In this document: in pieces, positions 24,645 to 33,448 of the stretch
How the letters are laid out: each line of letters begins with the position of its first letter
Numbering within the stretch: the first letter of the stretch is position 1
NCBI RefSeq assembly: GCF_905201705.1
Contig: NZ_CAJKOX010000013.1
Location: forward strand, 30,038 to 94,037
DNA length: 64,000 bases
Source: an uncultured Marvinbryantia sp.
GTDB taxonomy: Bacteria > Bacillota > Clostridia > Lachnospirales > Lachnospiraceae
Direction of reading: 5' to 3'
Notes under the pieces: generated by a model
Databases searched by the model: none
Told to the model about the DNA's origin: nothing
The model's input: the letters and a program-made list of their open reading frames with translations, nothing else
Position numbers and translations under genes: made by a program

Positions 24645-25148
24645 TTAGAGTTTTTGGGGGTTGTGATTCTGATAAAGCATAAATGCATATTCCAGGTCGA
24701 AATACGTCTGCTCATCGCTGTCCCCTGCAATACTCCATTCCGTCAGCTCATCAAGGTTCGGGAAGTACGTGTCCGCCTCATATGCATGATCGATTTTCGT
24801 GACATGCGCAAATCTGCAGTACGGCAGAAGCTGCCGGTACACACTGTCCCCGCCGATCACGTAAATGTCTTCGCTGTCATATTTTCTCAGTTCTTCCTTC
24901 AGCGCATCCAGGCTGTGTACAACAATTGCATCCTGCACCTTATAGTTCTCGTTTTTCGTGAGTACAACATTGGTGCGGTTTTTCAGCGGAAGCCCGTTCG
25001 GAAAACTCTCCAGCGTCTTTCTTCCCATCACGACCACCTTTCCGATCGTCGTCTGGCGGAAAAATTTCATATCCGCCGGTATGCTCACCAAAAGCTTATT
25101 ATTCCTGCCAATCGCCCAGTTTTTGTCAACAGCTACAATCAGATTCAT
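24645..25148 (-). CDS. folA: Dihydrofolate reductase
   Basis: A 167-residue enzyme of standard length. Motifs: MNLIVAVDKNWAIGRNNKL, the substrate-binding IPADMKFFRQTT, NADPH-binding VVMGRKTLESFP, and VIGGDSVYRQLLPYC. It reduces dihydrofolate made by thymidylate synthase, whose gene is 12 bp upstream in the same operon. GGGAGGAAG precedes the ATG. No terminator was recognised between its stop and the asnB promoter region. Confidence 0.96.
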   Translation of the reverse strand: MNLIVAVDKNWAIGRNNKLLVSIPADMKFFRQTTIGKVVVMGRKTLESFPNGLPLKNRTNVVLTKNENYKVQDAIVVHSLDALKEELRKYDSEDIYVIGGDSVYRQLLPYCRFAHVTKIDHAYEADTYFPNLDELTEWSIAGDSDEQTYFDLEYAFMLYQNHNPQKL

Positions 25149-25160
25149 CTTTCTTCCTCC

Positions 25161-26006
25161 CTAAACCGCTATCGGTATATTCCTGATCTGTTCGCCGGTC
25201 ACATAGTCCTCCACATGCAGATCCGCCGTCGTAAACGCATAGAAGTCCGTCACATCCGGATTCAGCCACACCTTCGGCGCCGGGTGCTCCCCGCGCGCCA
25301 GCAGCTCCTCTATCATCGGCACGTGCCGGTCATAGATATGCGCATCCGCGATAACGTGGATCAGCTCGCCCGGGATCATATGGCTGACCTGCGCCACCAT
25401 CATCAGCAGGATCGCATACTGCGCCACGTTCCAGCCGTTTGCTGCAAGCATATCCTGACTGCGCTGATTCAGCACGGCGTTTAACACCAGCCCCTCATCC
25501 GTCTTTGTGACATTATACGTCATGCTGTAGCAGCACGGATCCAGCGCGCCGGAATGCAGATATTCGTACTGATACATATTTGTCATAATGCGACGGCTGT
25601 ATGGATTTTCTCTGAGCTGACGGAGCACGTAATCCATCTGGTCGGTCTCCTCCCCTTTATAGAGAAATTTTCTTCCCACCACGTTTCCGTAGCAGGTGCC
25701 GATGCTGCCGTTCTCGTCCGCCCACTGATCCCAGATATGACTGTTCAGATCGTGAATGTTATTTGATTTTTTCTGATAGATCCACAAAATCTCATCCATC
25801 GCGCTTTTGAGAGCGATCCGACGCAGTGTGATCGCCGGAAACTCTTTGCGCAGGTCGTAACGGTTCACCACACCGAAGTTTTTGATGGTGTAGGCGAGCT
25901 CTCCGGTGTCCTCCCACCGCGGACGCACCTTCTCGCCTCTGGTGTCCGTGCCGTTCTCCAGAATATCACGACAGGTCTCCTTAAATAATTTATCTGCATA
26001 GCTCAT
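25161..26006 (-). CDS. thyA: Thymidylate synthase ThyA
   Basis: A 281-residue folate-dependent enzyme that methylates dUMP to dTMP. The catalytic Cys is in GALDPCCYSM (residue 158, followed by a second Cys), with the PYSRR phosphate-binding stretch near residue 135 and the nucleotide-binding region QRSQDMLAANGWNVAQYAIL. The Cys-Cys pair and QDMLAANG in place of the usual CDVxLG are typical of a divergent branch. GGAGG precedes the ATG. It sits 17 bp downstream of the DHHW gene, in the same run as folA. Confidence 0.93.
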   Translation of the reverse strand: MSYADKLFKETCRDILENGTDTRGEKVRPRWEDTGELAYTIKNFGVVNRYDLRKEFPAITLRRIALKSAMDEILWIYQKKSNNIHDLNSHIWDQWADENGSIGTCYGNVVGRKFLYKGEETDQMDYVLRQLRENPYSRRIMTNMYQYEYLHSGALDPCCYSMTYNVTKTDEGLVLNAVLNQRSQDMLAANGWNVAQYAILLMMVAQVSHMIPGELIHVIADAHIYDRHVPMIEELLARGEHPAPKVWLNPDVTDFYAFTTADLHVEDYVTGEQIRNIPIAV

Positions 26007-26023
26007 GACCTTTCCTCCTTTTC

Positions 26024-27163
26024 CTACAGCGCCAGTTTCGCAAGTGAAGTATCCTCCGCGAACCCGACTGCATTATACAGCACCAGCACGTCTGTGAACC
26101 CGTTTTCCTCAATGTATGTGCTCAGATGTTCATTGAAGTAACGCATATCTGCCATCGCGATCGCATCAAAGTCCTGGACGGCAAACGGTACGAAGCAGTT
26201 TGCGTAGGAATCCTTGATCACCAGCAGCTTTCTGCCGGTGGTATTTTCCGTGACGATCTCTGTGAGCGGCTGGTTTCCGCCAAAGAACACGGCGTATTTG
26301 TCGCGCACCTGCAGATAGCTCTCATCGTAGAGCGTATTCTCTGCAGTCTCACCGTGATTGTAACGCACGGTATAGGGAGCCGCCGCCAGAGGCTTCCACG
26401 CCTCGATCGTATCCGCCGGAACGCTGATATTTACCTTCGCGGCTACCGTTCCGTAAAATTCTTCGGAGAGCGTCTCACGCTGATACGCTTCCTGCGGCGT
26501 ATAAGCAATACCGGCTGCCCTGCACCATGCCTCGTAGGCATACCATGCGCCCAGCGTCGTCCAGTGATGGTCGGTACGGTAATAAATGTATTCCTCTTTA
26601 TGATCTCCGAGCACCGGCTGCAGATCCACAAAGCTGCCAGCCGGCAATGCCTCCGCTATCTGCTGAAGATAAGTATCCTCCGCCGTGCTGTCGGCAAACG
26701 GCGGCAGCTTGTCCCTCAACGTATCCACCGCATTCGGCACGATCATTGCCTTCACATGCTCTGTGCCAAGCCGCGCAGTCTGATCTTCCAGAAACGAGGC
26801 AAGGTACGTAATGTTCCGCTGCGCCGTATCGGTATCAAAGCTGCCGGTATGCTTCTCGATCAGATAATCGTCCGCCGCAAAATAAATGTCGTTTACCTCC
26901 TGCTTTCCGATCGCGCGCTCCGCCAGCGTCTTTGCGCCGATCCACTGATCGCGGAAAACAAACTGATCCGTGAGATATGTCTCATAATCCGTGGAAAACT
27001 TTCCGCTGAGTACATTTTCCAGGGTAATCTGCGGCGCCTGCGCCAGCTCGCGGTTCTCCGTCTCGGAGAACTGCGTGTCGGGCTTAAACAGACTCGTGAT
27101 CGTAAAACCGAATATCATCAGTAAAAAAAAGATTATCAGGATCCAGTTTTGTCTTTTTGTCAT
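26024..27163 (-). CDS. DHHW-motif cell-surface protein, partner of an MBOAT acyltransferase
   Basis: A 379-residue protein with one N-terminal membrane anchor (residues 7-26) and an extracytoplasmic SGNH/AlgX-like domain. The name-giving motif is seen in YRTDHHWTTLGAWYAYEAW near residue 195. Proteins of this kind work with MBOAT membrane acyltransferases in O-acylating secreted or wall polysaccharides, as AlgX/AlgJ do with AlgI. The MBOAT gene is directly upstream with an 18-bp gap, so the pair is clear. The target polymer is not known. Confidence 0.88.
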   Translation of the reverse strand: MTKRQNWILIIFFLLMIFGFTITSLFKPDTQFSETENRELAQAPQITLENVLSGKFSTDYETYLTDQFVFRDQWIGAKTLAERAIGKQEVNDIYFAADDYLIEKHTGSFDTDTAQRNITYLASFLEDQTARLGTEHVKAMIVPNAVDTLRDKLPPFADSTAEDTYLQQIAEALPAGSFVDLQPVLGDHKEEYIYYRTDHHWTTLGAWYAYEAWCRAAGIAYTPQEAYQRETLSEEFYGTVAAKVNISVPADTIEAWKPLAAAPYTVRYNHGETAENTLYDESYLQVRDKYAVFFGGNQPLTEIVTENTTGRKLLVIKDSYANCFVPFAVQDFDAIAMADMRYFNEHLSTYIEENGFTDVLVLYNAVGFAEDTSLAKLAL

Positions 27164-27181
27164 AAAAATCTCTCCCTTATC

Positions 27182-28600
27182 CTAAAACCGGAAGTATAAA
27201 AACGGATTGTAGCTTGCATCCACCAGATAAGCCACGGAAAGCAGGAACACCGCCGCATAAAACAGACAGTGCAGCACCACTGCCGCCGCAGAAGCTTCTC
27301 CCAGCTTTTTCATGATCCACGCCGCCGCTTTTTTCGGCAGCTCCGTGGATCCGAGGACCAGCACGATGAGCATTACCGCATAATTATATAGAAGATATAC
27401 GGTCGTACTGTCGGCAAAACCGACTCCGGCTCCAAACATCGCGCCTATGTAGCCGATCCCGGCTCCCACATTGTCGAACGCAAAAATTACCCAGCTGATC
27501 ACAACAAAAAACAGCGTGTACACATGCTGCAGGGCTTTCGGCAGCTTTTTCAGCGCTTTTCCGAAAATAAATTTTTCCAGGATCAGCAGGATCCCGTAAT
27601 AAACGCCCCACAGGACAAAATTCCAGCTCGCCCCGTGCCAGATGCCGGTGAGCATCCAGACGATCGCGATATTGCGGATCTGCTTTGCCGCCCCTTTGCG
27701 GTTGCCGCCCAGCGGGATATAGACGTACTCGCGGAACCAGGAGCTGAGAGAAATATGCCACCGTCTCCAGAATTCCGTAATGCTTCTTGAGATATAGGGA
27801 TAGTTAAAATTCTCCAGAAAATGAAATCCAAACATCTGTCCAAGCCCGATCGCCATATCCGAATAGCCGGAAAAATCAAAGTAAATCTGGAAGGTGTACG
27901 CAATCGCGCCAAGCCACGCCGTCGCCGCCGGAAGCGATGCGAGCGGCATAGCTGAAACGGTATCCCAGAGCACGCCGATATTGTTGGCAAGCAGCACCTT
28001 CTTGCCGACGCCTGCCAGAAACCGTGTGATCCCGGCGACAAAATCATCGGTCGTCTCCGTGCGTTCCTTTAGCTGCTTTGCGATCGTCTTATATTGCACG
28101 ATCGGTCCGGCAATGAGCTGCGGGAACATAGAAACATAGGTGCCGTAATTCAGCCAGCTCGTCTGTGCCTGCGTCACGCCGCGGTATACGTCGATCGTGT
28201 ACGACATCGTCTGAAAGGTAAAAAAGGAAATGCCGATCGGCAGCGGAATCCCCGGCAGCGGGATATCCGTGCCAAACACTGCATTTACCGTCCCGATAAG
28301 AAAATCCGTATACTTAAAAAAGCCCAGCACCGACAGATTATAGATCACCGACAACAGCATCCAGCGCCCCGCAGCGGACATCCTGCCCTCATTTCTGCAC
28401 TTCTGGATACGCTTTCCGATGAAATAATCTACGGTGATGGAGCACAGCATTAAAAATACGTACTTTGGTTCACCCCACGCGTAGAAAAACAGGCTGAACA
28501 GAAACAGGATGACGTTTCTGAGCTTCACATGCGCCGCGTAATAGAGGATCAGGACCAGCGGCAAAAAACGAAACATAAACAAAAGGCTGCTAAATACCAT
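27182..28600 (-). CDS. MBOAT-family membrane O-acyltransferase (AlgI/DltB-like)
   Basis: A 472-residue polytopic protein with about ten to eleven helices. The MBOAT active-site His is in LTGIWHGASWNFVLWG near residue 320; other family marks are FPQLIAGPIVQY, GYSDMAIGLGQMFGF and REYVYIPLGGNRKG. It moves acyl groups across the membrane for transfer onto a surface polymer with the DHHW partner. AGGAG lies 7 nt before the ATG. It is divergent from an SGNH hydrolase gene that may remove or transfer the same modification. Confidence 0.94.
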   Translation of the reverse strand: MVFSSLLFMFRFLPLVLILYYAAHVKLRNVILFLFSLFFYAWGEPKYVFLMLCSITVDYFIGKRIQKCRNEGRMSAAGRWMLLSVIYNLSVLGFFKYTDFLIGTVNAVFGTDIPLPGIPLPIGISFFTFQTMSYTIDVYRGVTQAQTSWLNYGTYVSMFPQLIAGPIVQYKTIAKQLKERTETTDDFVAGITRFLAGVGKKVLLANNIGVLWDTVSAMPLASLPAATAWLGAIAYTFQIYFDFSGYSDMAIGLGQMFGFHFLENFNYPYISRSITEFWRRWHISLSSWFREYVYIPLGGNRKGAAKQIRNIAIVWMLTGIWHGASWNFVLWGVYYGILLILEKFIFGKALKKLPKALQHVYTLFFVVISWVIFAFDNVGAGIGYIGAMFGAGVGFADSTTVYLLYNYAVMLIVLVLGSTELPKKAAAWIMKKLGEASAAAVVLHCLFYAAVFLLSVAYLVDASYNPFLYFRF

Positions 28601-28655
28601 TTATCTGCTCCTATCTTTGTAAGATAAATTTTAGAAATTTTCTTCGAAAAGGCTA

Positions 28656-28683
28656 TTTACAATTACCGCATTTATTATATAAT
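28656..28683 (+). promoter_or_regulatory. Promoter of the SGNH hydrolase operon
   Basis: TTTACA (28656-28661), 16 bp, TATAAT (28678-28683). Downstream, an A/T hairpin GATAAAAAA-CAAC-TTTTTTTATC (from 28690) lies in the leader. Confidence 0.7.
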
Positions 28684-28757
28684 AGAGTATGATAAAAAAC
28701 AACTTTTTTTATCATGAGGGATTATAAACGGGGACATTATCAGAATGAGGGGAATCA

Positions 28758-29717
28758 ATGGAACAAAAGAAAAAAAGATCCACACGGCAGCAGCGCCGCA
28801 GTGGTCTTATTATAAATGTTTTGACGCTAATCGTACTCGTCCTGGTCGTTTTTGAAGGGAAAAGTCTGATTAGCTTATTTTCGCGCGAAAATATCCAGGA
28901 GCGTATCCGTCAGGAGGAAGACGAGGTCTTTGCGAGCGCAAATCTTTTATCTTCCGAATCGGAAGAAACCGAGGCGCCGCAGACAGGTTCGGATGCGGAA
29001 TCTGAAAAAGCTTCAGAGGCTCAGACAGAAGAACCGGAGACAGAGGCAGTCATTCTCGGCAGAGAAAACGGTATTCCGGACGGCGGCGATGCCTATATGG
29101 ATATCGTAGTTCCGGAGCAGGCGGTTGCACTGGACGATTCTTACTTTGAGGACGCCGTGTTTATCGGCGATTCCCGCATGGATGGTTTCCGCAATTTTTC
29201 CGGCATCACAAAGGGCAGCTTTGTGACGGCAGTTGGCATGGAGCTGGAAAATTTTTACACGGACGCCCAGATCGCGACAGCACAGGGCAACGCACTTGTT
29301 ATGGATGCGCTGAAAAATATCAATTTTTCGAAAATTTATATGATGCTTGGCACAAACGAGCTTGGCGCATATGATATGGATGCTGTGAAAGAATCTTACC
29401 GCAAGGTGCTGAGCGACATCAAAACGCGCTCCGCTTCCGCCGACCCGGTTGTCTACGTCTATTCTGTCATTTACGTTGAGGAGCCTCTGGTAACGACCGG
29501 GGACTATGTAAACAACGCAAATGTGGACACGATCAATCTGAAGATCATGGAAATGTGCAAGGAGGAAGGCTATCACTACATAAACGTGAACGAGGTGCTC
29601 TCGGACGGATCGCATTCTCTCATCTCCGGCGCCGCTTCGGACGGTATCCATCTGAACCAGGAATACTGCCGCAAATGGCTTGATTACACGAAAACGCATT
29701 ATGTCCCGACAGTATAG
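28758..29717 (+). CDS. Membrane-anchored SGNH/GDSL hydrolase
   Basis: A 319-residue protein. A basic N-terminus and one membrane segment (residues 17-33) are followed by an acidic low-complexity linker (50-100) and an SGNH esterase domain. Catalytic residues are Ser139 in FIGDSRMDG, Asn200 in MLGTNELG, and Asp295/His298 in SDGIHLN. It acts outside the membrane. Its place across a divergent promoter from the MBOAT/DHHW pair suggests that it de-esterifies or transfers acyl groups on the same polymer (inference). GAGGGG precedes the ATG. Confidence 0.9.
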   Translation: MEQKKKRSTRQQRRSGLIINVLTLIVLVLVVFEGKSLISLFSRENIQERIRQEEDEVFASANLLSSESEETEAPQTGSDAESEKASEAQTEEPETEAVILGRENGIPDGGDAYMDIVVPEQAVALDDSYFEDAVFIGDSRMDGFRNFSGITKGSFVTAVGMELENFYTDAQIATAQGNALVMDALKNINFSKIYMMLGTNELGAYDMDAVKESYRKVLSDIKTRSASADPVVYVYSVIYVEEPLVTTGDYVNNANVDTINLKIMEMCKEEGYHYINVNEVLSDGSHSLISGAASDGIHLNQEYCRKWLDYTKTHYVPTV

Positions 29718-29760
29718 TTTCTCTTACTTAAATATGCCAAAGAAAAGGAGCCCAAAAATT

Positions 29761-30225
29761 ATGAAAAAAAGAATTATGGTTTGTCTGACCGCACTGGTAC
29801 TGGTATTTGTGCTGACCGCCTGCGGCAAAAAATCTGACGATGTAACGGTGGATATCACGAAGCTGGCTGCAGACCTGCAGGAATCCATCGACAGCAGTGT
29901 GGCTGAAATTTCCTCTGATATCTTCGCTTCCACGTTCTTCGTCGATATGGATAAAATTGAGGAAAGCACTGCCCTCTTAAATTCCGGGGCATATGCCGGT
30001 GAGATCGTGATCGTAAAATGTAAGGACAGCGATTATGTCTCCGAAGTGGAAACGCTTTTCCAGACACGCGCGCAGAACCAGTCGAAGCTGTTTGCCGACT
30101 ACAATGCACCGGAAGCGGCAAAGCTTGACGCAGCGCTGATCAGATCCGCAGGAAATTACGTTGTTTACTGTGTGCCGGACGATACCGCAAAAGCAGAAGA
30201 AATATTAAAAGCAGCAGGGTTTTAA
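29761..30225 (+). CDS. DUF4358-type lipoprotein
   Basis: A 154-residue lipoprotein. The signal peptide ends in a lipobox, VLTAC, with the lipidated Cys at residue 21. The rest is a compact domain resembling DUF4358 proteins of unknown function in Clostridia (IEESTALLNSGAYAGEIVIV and the closing AEEILKAAGF). I start at the ATG at 29761 with AAGGAG upstream; the open frame extends back into the SGNH gene. It lies 43 bp behind that gene, probably in one transcript. Confidence 0.85.
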   Translation: MKKRIMVCLTALVLVFVLTACGKKSDDVTVDITKLAADLQESIDSSVAEISSDIFASTFFVDMDKIEESTALLNSGAYAGEIVIVKCKDSDYVSEVETLFQTRAQNQSKLFADYNAPEAAKLDAALIRSAGNYVVYCVPDDTAKAEEILKAAGF

Positions 30226-30240
30226 ACCCGCTGCTTTTTT
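30208..30240 (+). terminator. Terminator overlapping the DUF4358 stop codon
   Basis: AGCAGC-A-GGGTTT pairs with AAACCC-G-CTGCT around the TAA stop, followed by T6. The stop codon lies in the loop. Confidence 0.85.
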
Positions 30241-30278
30241 GTTGCCATGCATACGACAAAAACGTCCGGTGGACGTTT
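30235..30278. repeat. Repeated terminator module, copy 1
   Basis: A 44-bp block that recurs at 36631-36674 with 3 differences. It carries the hairpin ACGTCC-GGT-GGACGT, flanked by A and T runs so that it can stop transcription from the pepV side, and a conserved linker GTTGCCATGCATACGAC. Confidence 0.75.
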
Positions 30279-30303
30279 TTTAGTTTCCATGACATCTTCC
30301 CTT

Positions 30304-31701
30304 TTATCTGCACAGCCTGCAAATTGCATCCGCAAAGATTTTTGCGCTCATCACCAGCACATCCACCAGCATAAATTCATCATCGCCGTGCATATGATTG
30401 TCGACCTCGTCGCTCATGCATCCGAACGCCACGCCGCGCTCCAGATCATGTACGTAGGTACCGCCTCCGATCGCACGCGGTTCGCCCTTGATGCCGCTGT
30501 ATTTCTCATAGCTGGCAAGCAGCGTCTGCACAAATTCACTCTCCGCCGGCACATGATGCGGCGGCGTCATAGCGCCCGCTTCCATCGTCAGCCCCTTCTC
30601 CTGCATTTTCGATGCGATCACGGCCGTTACATTGCCGTCATCCCCACAGATCGGCACGCGGCTGTCAAAGGTTCCTTTTAAAGAAATGCCGTCGAAATCC
30701 AGCACACCAAGATTCACTGTGATCTTGCCGGAAATCTCATCCTCCATCTCAACGCCAAGCGCCCTGCCGCAGAGGTCGCCGTACGAAAACAGCTCTGCAA
30801 CAGCTTTTAAGGCATTGTTCTGCGCGTCATCGCCAAGCGGAAGCTTCCCAAGAAGCGCCAGGAGTGCGCAGATCGCATTTTTTCCAACCTCCGGTGTGGA
30901 AGCATGACCGGCAATGCCCTTCGCCGTAATCTGAATGCCCGCTTCCTTCGTCTCCGCGGTGAATTTCACGCCGCTTGCATCCTCCGCGATTGCCGCCTGC
31001 ACATCCTCCATGGAAACACCTGTCACGCACGCCCAGGCGTTTGCCGGAACCACATTTACCTTATCGCCGCCGTGCAGCGCAAGCACACTGCCGCCCGCCG
31101 CTCTCTCACCTGCAAACGATGCGGTAAAGGATTTTGCCAGACGTCCCTTCTCGATGTTGATCACCGGGAAATCCGCGTCCGGCGTAAAGGTCATCGGCGC
31201 CTCCTGCTCGATGCTGTAATAGTGGTCGAGGTCGCTGGAGCCGCACTCCTCATCGGAGCCAAGGATCAGACGTACATTTTTCGAAAGAGAAACGCCGCAC
31301 TCTTTGACAGCGCGCATCGCATAGAGCGCTGCGATCGCCGGTCCTTTATCGTCCGCCGTACCGCGCCCGTAAATTTTCCCGTCAACGATAACCGGCTCAA
31401 ACGGCTGCGTTACTGTCCAGTCCTCCGTCACCGGCACTACGTCCAGATGCGCAAGGATATCAAGCTGCTTTTCCTTATCGTTAAAATCGCCTGTCACCAC
31501 ATAATTATCATAATTTTTCGCTGAAAAGCCATAGTCCGCTATCATCTTCTGAGCAGCCGCAAGCACCTCCGCCGGGCCTTCGCCGTAAGGCTTGCCGGGC
31601 TTTTCCTCTCCGCGGACGCTGTTGATGCGCACCAGCGTTTTCAGATCCTCCAGCATCTCTTCTTTGTGGCTGTCAATAAAAGCGTCAATTTGTTTCTGCA
31701 T
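30304..31701 (-). CDS. pepV: Mn/Zn-dependent dipeptidase, PepV/Sapep type
   Basis: About 465 residues of the M20 family. Metal-site regions are visible: LDILAHLDVVPV, GRGTADDKGPAIAALYAM with the bridging Asp, and GSDEECGSSD with the catalytic Glu pair; a lid domain fills the middle. It hydrolyses dipeptides in the cytoplasm. The start is the ATG at 31701 (MQKQIDAFI) with GGAGGA 9 nt upstream; the frame stays open 61 codons further into the hydG side without a signal. A bidirectional terminator lies after the stop. Confidence 0.92.
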   Translation of the reverse strand: MQKQIDAFIDSHKEEMLEDLKTLVRINSVRGEEKPGKPYGEGPAEVLAAAQKMIADYGFSAKNYDNYVVTGDFNDKEKQLDILAHLDVVPVTEDWTVTQPFEPVIVDGKIYGRGTADDKGPAIAALYAMRAVKECGVSLSKNVRLILGSDEECGSSDLDHYYSIEQEAPMTFTPDADFPVINIEKGRLAKSFTASFAGERAAGGSVLALHGGDKVNVVPANAWACVTGVSMEDVQAAIAEDASGVKFTAETKEAGIQITAKGIAGHASTPEVGKNAICALLALLGKLPLGDDAQNNALKAVAELFSYGDLCGRALGVEMEDEISGKITVNLGVLDFDGISLKGTFDSRVPICGDDGNVTAVIASKMQEKGLTMEAGAMTPPHHVPAESEFVQTLLASYEKYSGIKGEPRAIGGGTYVHDLERGVAFGCMSDEVDNHMHGDDEFMLVDVLVMSAKIFADAICRLCR

Positions 31702-31810
31702 TGATTTTATTCCTCCAAATTTCATGATGTCGGGGCAAACGCATTTGCCCATGTGATGTGTTTTCTGGATTGCTCCGGCAAAAATCGCACGTATTCCGGA
31801 AGATCTGCCG

Positions 31811-33229
31811 TCAGAAGCGGAAATCACGCTTGCCCTGCTCGATCTCCGCCAGATGGCGTCTGGCGATCTCACGGGTTTTCTCACGCGGCACTTTTTCGAT
31901 CTCCTCCGCGATCAGACGCTCGCCGATGCGTCTTGTATCCTCCGACGCGTAGTCCATCAGATATTCTTTTAATGTCATCAGTGCGTTCGGATGGCAGCAG
32001 TTCTGGATCTGGCCGCTCTTGCAGAGGCTCATAAAACGGTCGCCCGTCCTTCCCTCGCGGTAGCACGCTGTGCAGAAGCTTGGGATATAACCCAGGCGCA
32101 TCAGCCAGTTTACCACCTCGTCCAGGGAGCGGTTGTCGCTGACGTCAAACTGCGCGGAATTTTCTTCTTCCGGCTCCGGCGTGACGTAGCCGCCCACGCT
32201 GGTACGCGAACCGCCGCTGATCTGCGAAACGCCCAAATGCAGCACACGCTCACGGCACTGCTGGCTCTCGCGTGTGGAAATGATCATGCCCGTGTACGGC
32301 ACAGCGATACGGATACATGCCACCAGCTTCGCAAAAATATCATCATCAATGCCATTATCAAAGGAATCCGGGTCGATATCGTCCGCACGACGGACACGCG
32401 GCACGCTGATCGTGTGCGGTCCAACGCCGTGTACCGCCTCCAGATGCTCGGCATGCATCAGAAGTCCGACAAACTCATAGCGGTACAGCTCCAGCCCGAA
32501 CAGCACACCGATACCAACATCGTCGATGCCGCCCTCCATCGCGCGGTCCATCGCCTCGGTGTGATATGCGTAATTATGCTTCGGTCCCGTCGGATGAAGC
32601 TGTTCATAGCTCTCCTTGTTGTAGGTCTCCTGGAACAGAATATACGTCCCGATGCCCGCTTCCTTGAGCTTACGGTAATTTTCCACCGTCGTTGCCGCGA
32701 TATTCACGTTTACACGGCGGATCGCGCCGTTTTTGTGCTTGATACTGTAAATTGTCTTAATGCTCTCCAGCACGTATTCGATCGGATTATTCACCGGGTC
32801 CTCGCCGGTTTCCAGCGCCAGACGCTTATGCCCCATATCCTGCAGCGCGATAACCTCTCTGCGGATTTCCTCCTGTGTAAGCTTTTTGCGCGCGATATGC
32901 TTGTTTTTCGCGTGATACGGGCAGTACACGCAGCCATTAATGCAGTAATTGGACAGATACAGCGGCGCAAACATGACAATGCGGTTGCCGTAAAAATCTT
33001 TCTTAATCTGCTCTGCAAGCGCATAGATCTGCTGGTTCTTCTCCTCAAGCTCACAGTCGAGCAGCACCATCGCCTCCCGGTGCGACAGCCCCCTGCGCTC
33101 TTTTGCCTTCTCAATAATCTGCTGGATCAGTTCTGCATCTGTTTTATGTTTTTCCGCATACTCCAGCGTCTCTAAAATTTCCTCATGGCAGATAAATTCC
33201 TCCGCCGCCATTGATTTTGGATTATACAT
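31811..33229 (-). CDS. hydG: [FeFe]-hydrogenase H-cluster maturase HydG
   Basis: A 472-residue radical-SAM tyrosine lyase that makes the CO and CN ligands of the H-cluster. The SAM cluster Cys are Cys96, Cys100 and Cys103 in SNYCINGCVYCPYH. The C-terminal auxiliary cluster motif is in FCTACYREGRTGDRFMSLC, followed by GQIQNCCHPNA. The ThiH-like barrel includes ETGEDPVNNPIEYVLE. A promoter (TTGTAG, 17 bp, TATCCT) lies at 33302-33330. HydF is encoded 2 kb upstream on the same strand; HydE and the hydrogenase are not in the window. Confidence 0.96.
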   Translation of the reverse strand: MYNPKSMAAEEFICHEEILETLEYAEKHKTDAELIQQIIEKAKERRGLSHREAMVLLDCELEEKNQQIYALAEQIKKDFYGNRIVMFAPLYLSNYCINGCVYCPYHAKNKHIARKKLTQEEIRREVIALQDMGHKRLALETGEDPVNNPIEYVLESIKTIYSIKHKNGAIRRVNVNIAATTVENYRKLKEAGIGTYILFQETYNKESYEQLHPTGPKHNYAYHTEAMDRAMEGGIDDVGIGVLFGLELYRYEFVGLLMHAEHLEAVHGVGPHTISVPRVRRADDIDPDSFDNGIDDDIFAKLVACIRIAVPYTGMIISTRESQQCRERVLHLGVSQISGGSRTSVGGYVTPEPEEENSAQFDVSDNRSLDEVVNWLMRLGYIPSFCTACYREGRTGDRFMSLCKSGQIQNCCHPNALMTLKEYLMDYASEDTRRIGERLIAEEIEKVPREKTREIARRHLAEIEQGKRDFRF

Positions 33230-33301
33230 CCTGTTTATCCCTCTTTTCTTTGCACATGCAAACGACCTGCCTGCGCGCGTAAATTAATTTCCCTACCATT
33301 T

Positions 33302-33330
33302 AGGATAGCACAATTCGAGGACAGCTACAA
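33302..33330 (-). promoter_or_regulatory. hydG promoter
   Basis: Minus strand TTGTAG (33325-33330), 17 bp, TATCCT (33302-33307). It is moderate in quality. Confidence 0.5.
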
Positions 33331-33332
33331 TC

Positions 33333-33384
33333 CTTATTTTTTTTACGATGATTGACATACTTATTTTTTTTACGATGATTGACA
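33333..33384. repeat. 25-bp direct repeat carrying -35 hexamers
   Basis: Two exact copies (33333-33357 and 33360-33384), each starting CTTATTTTTTTTACGATGAT and ending in TTGACA, with a period of 27 bp. Only the second TTGACA has a matching -10. Confidence 0.9.
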
Positions 33385-33408
33385 CGAAAACGCCCTCTGT
33401 GCTATAAC
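33379..33408 (+). promoter_or_regulatory. ttcA promoter
   Basis: TTGACA (33379-33384), 18 bp, TATAAC (33403-33408), with TG at the extended -10 position. The -35 belongs to the second copy of a direct repeat. Confidence 0.75.
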
Positions 33409-33448
33409 TAACGGAAGAATATAATAATCACAAAGGAGCACACCTGTT

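Noticed and set aside
31991..33175. 394-codon open frame opposite hydG
   Set aside because: The minus strand encodes HydG with all cluster motifs; the plus frame is a shadow.
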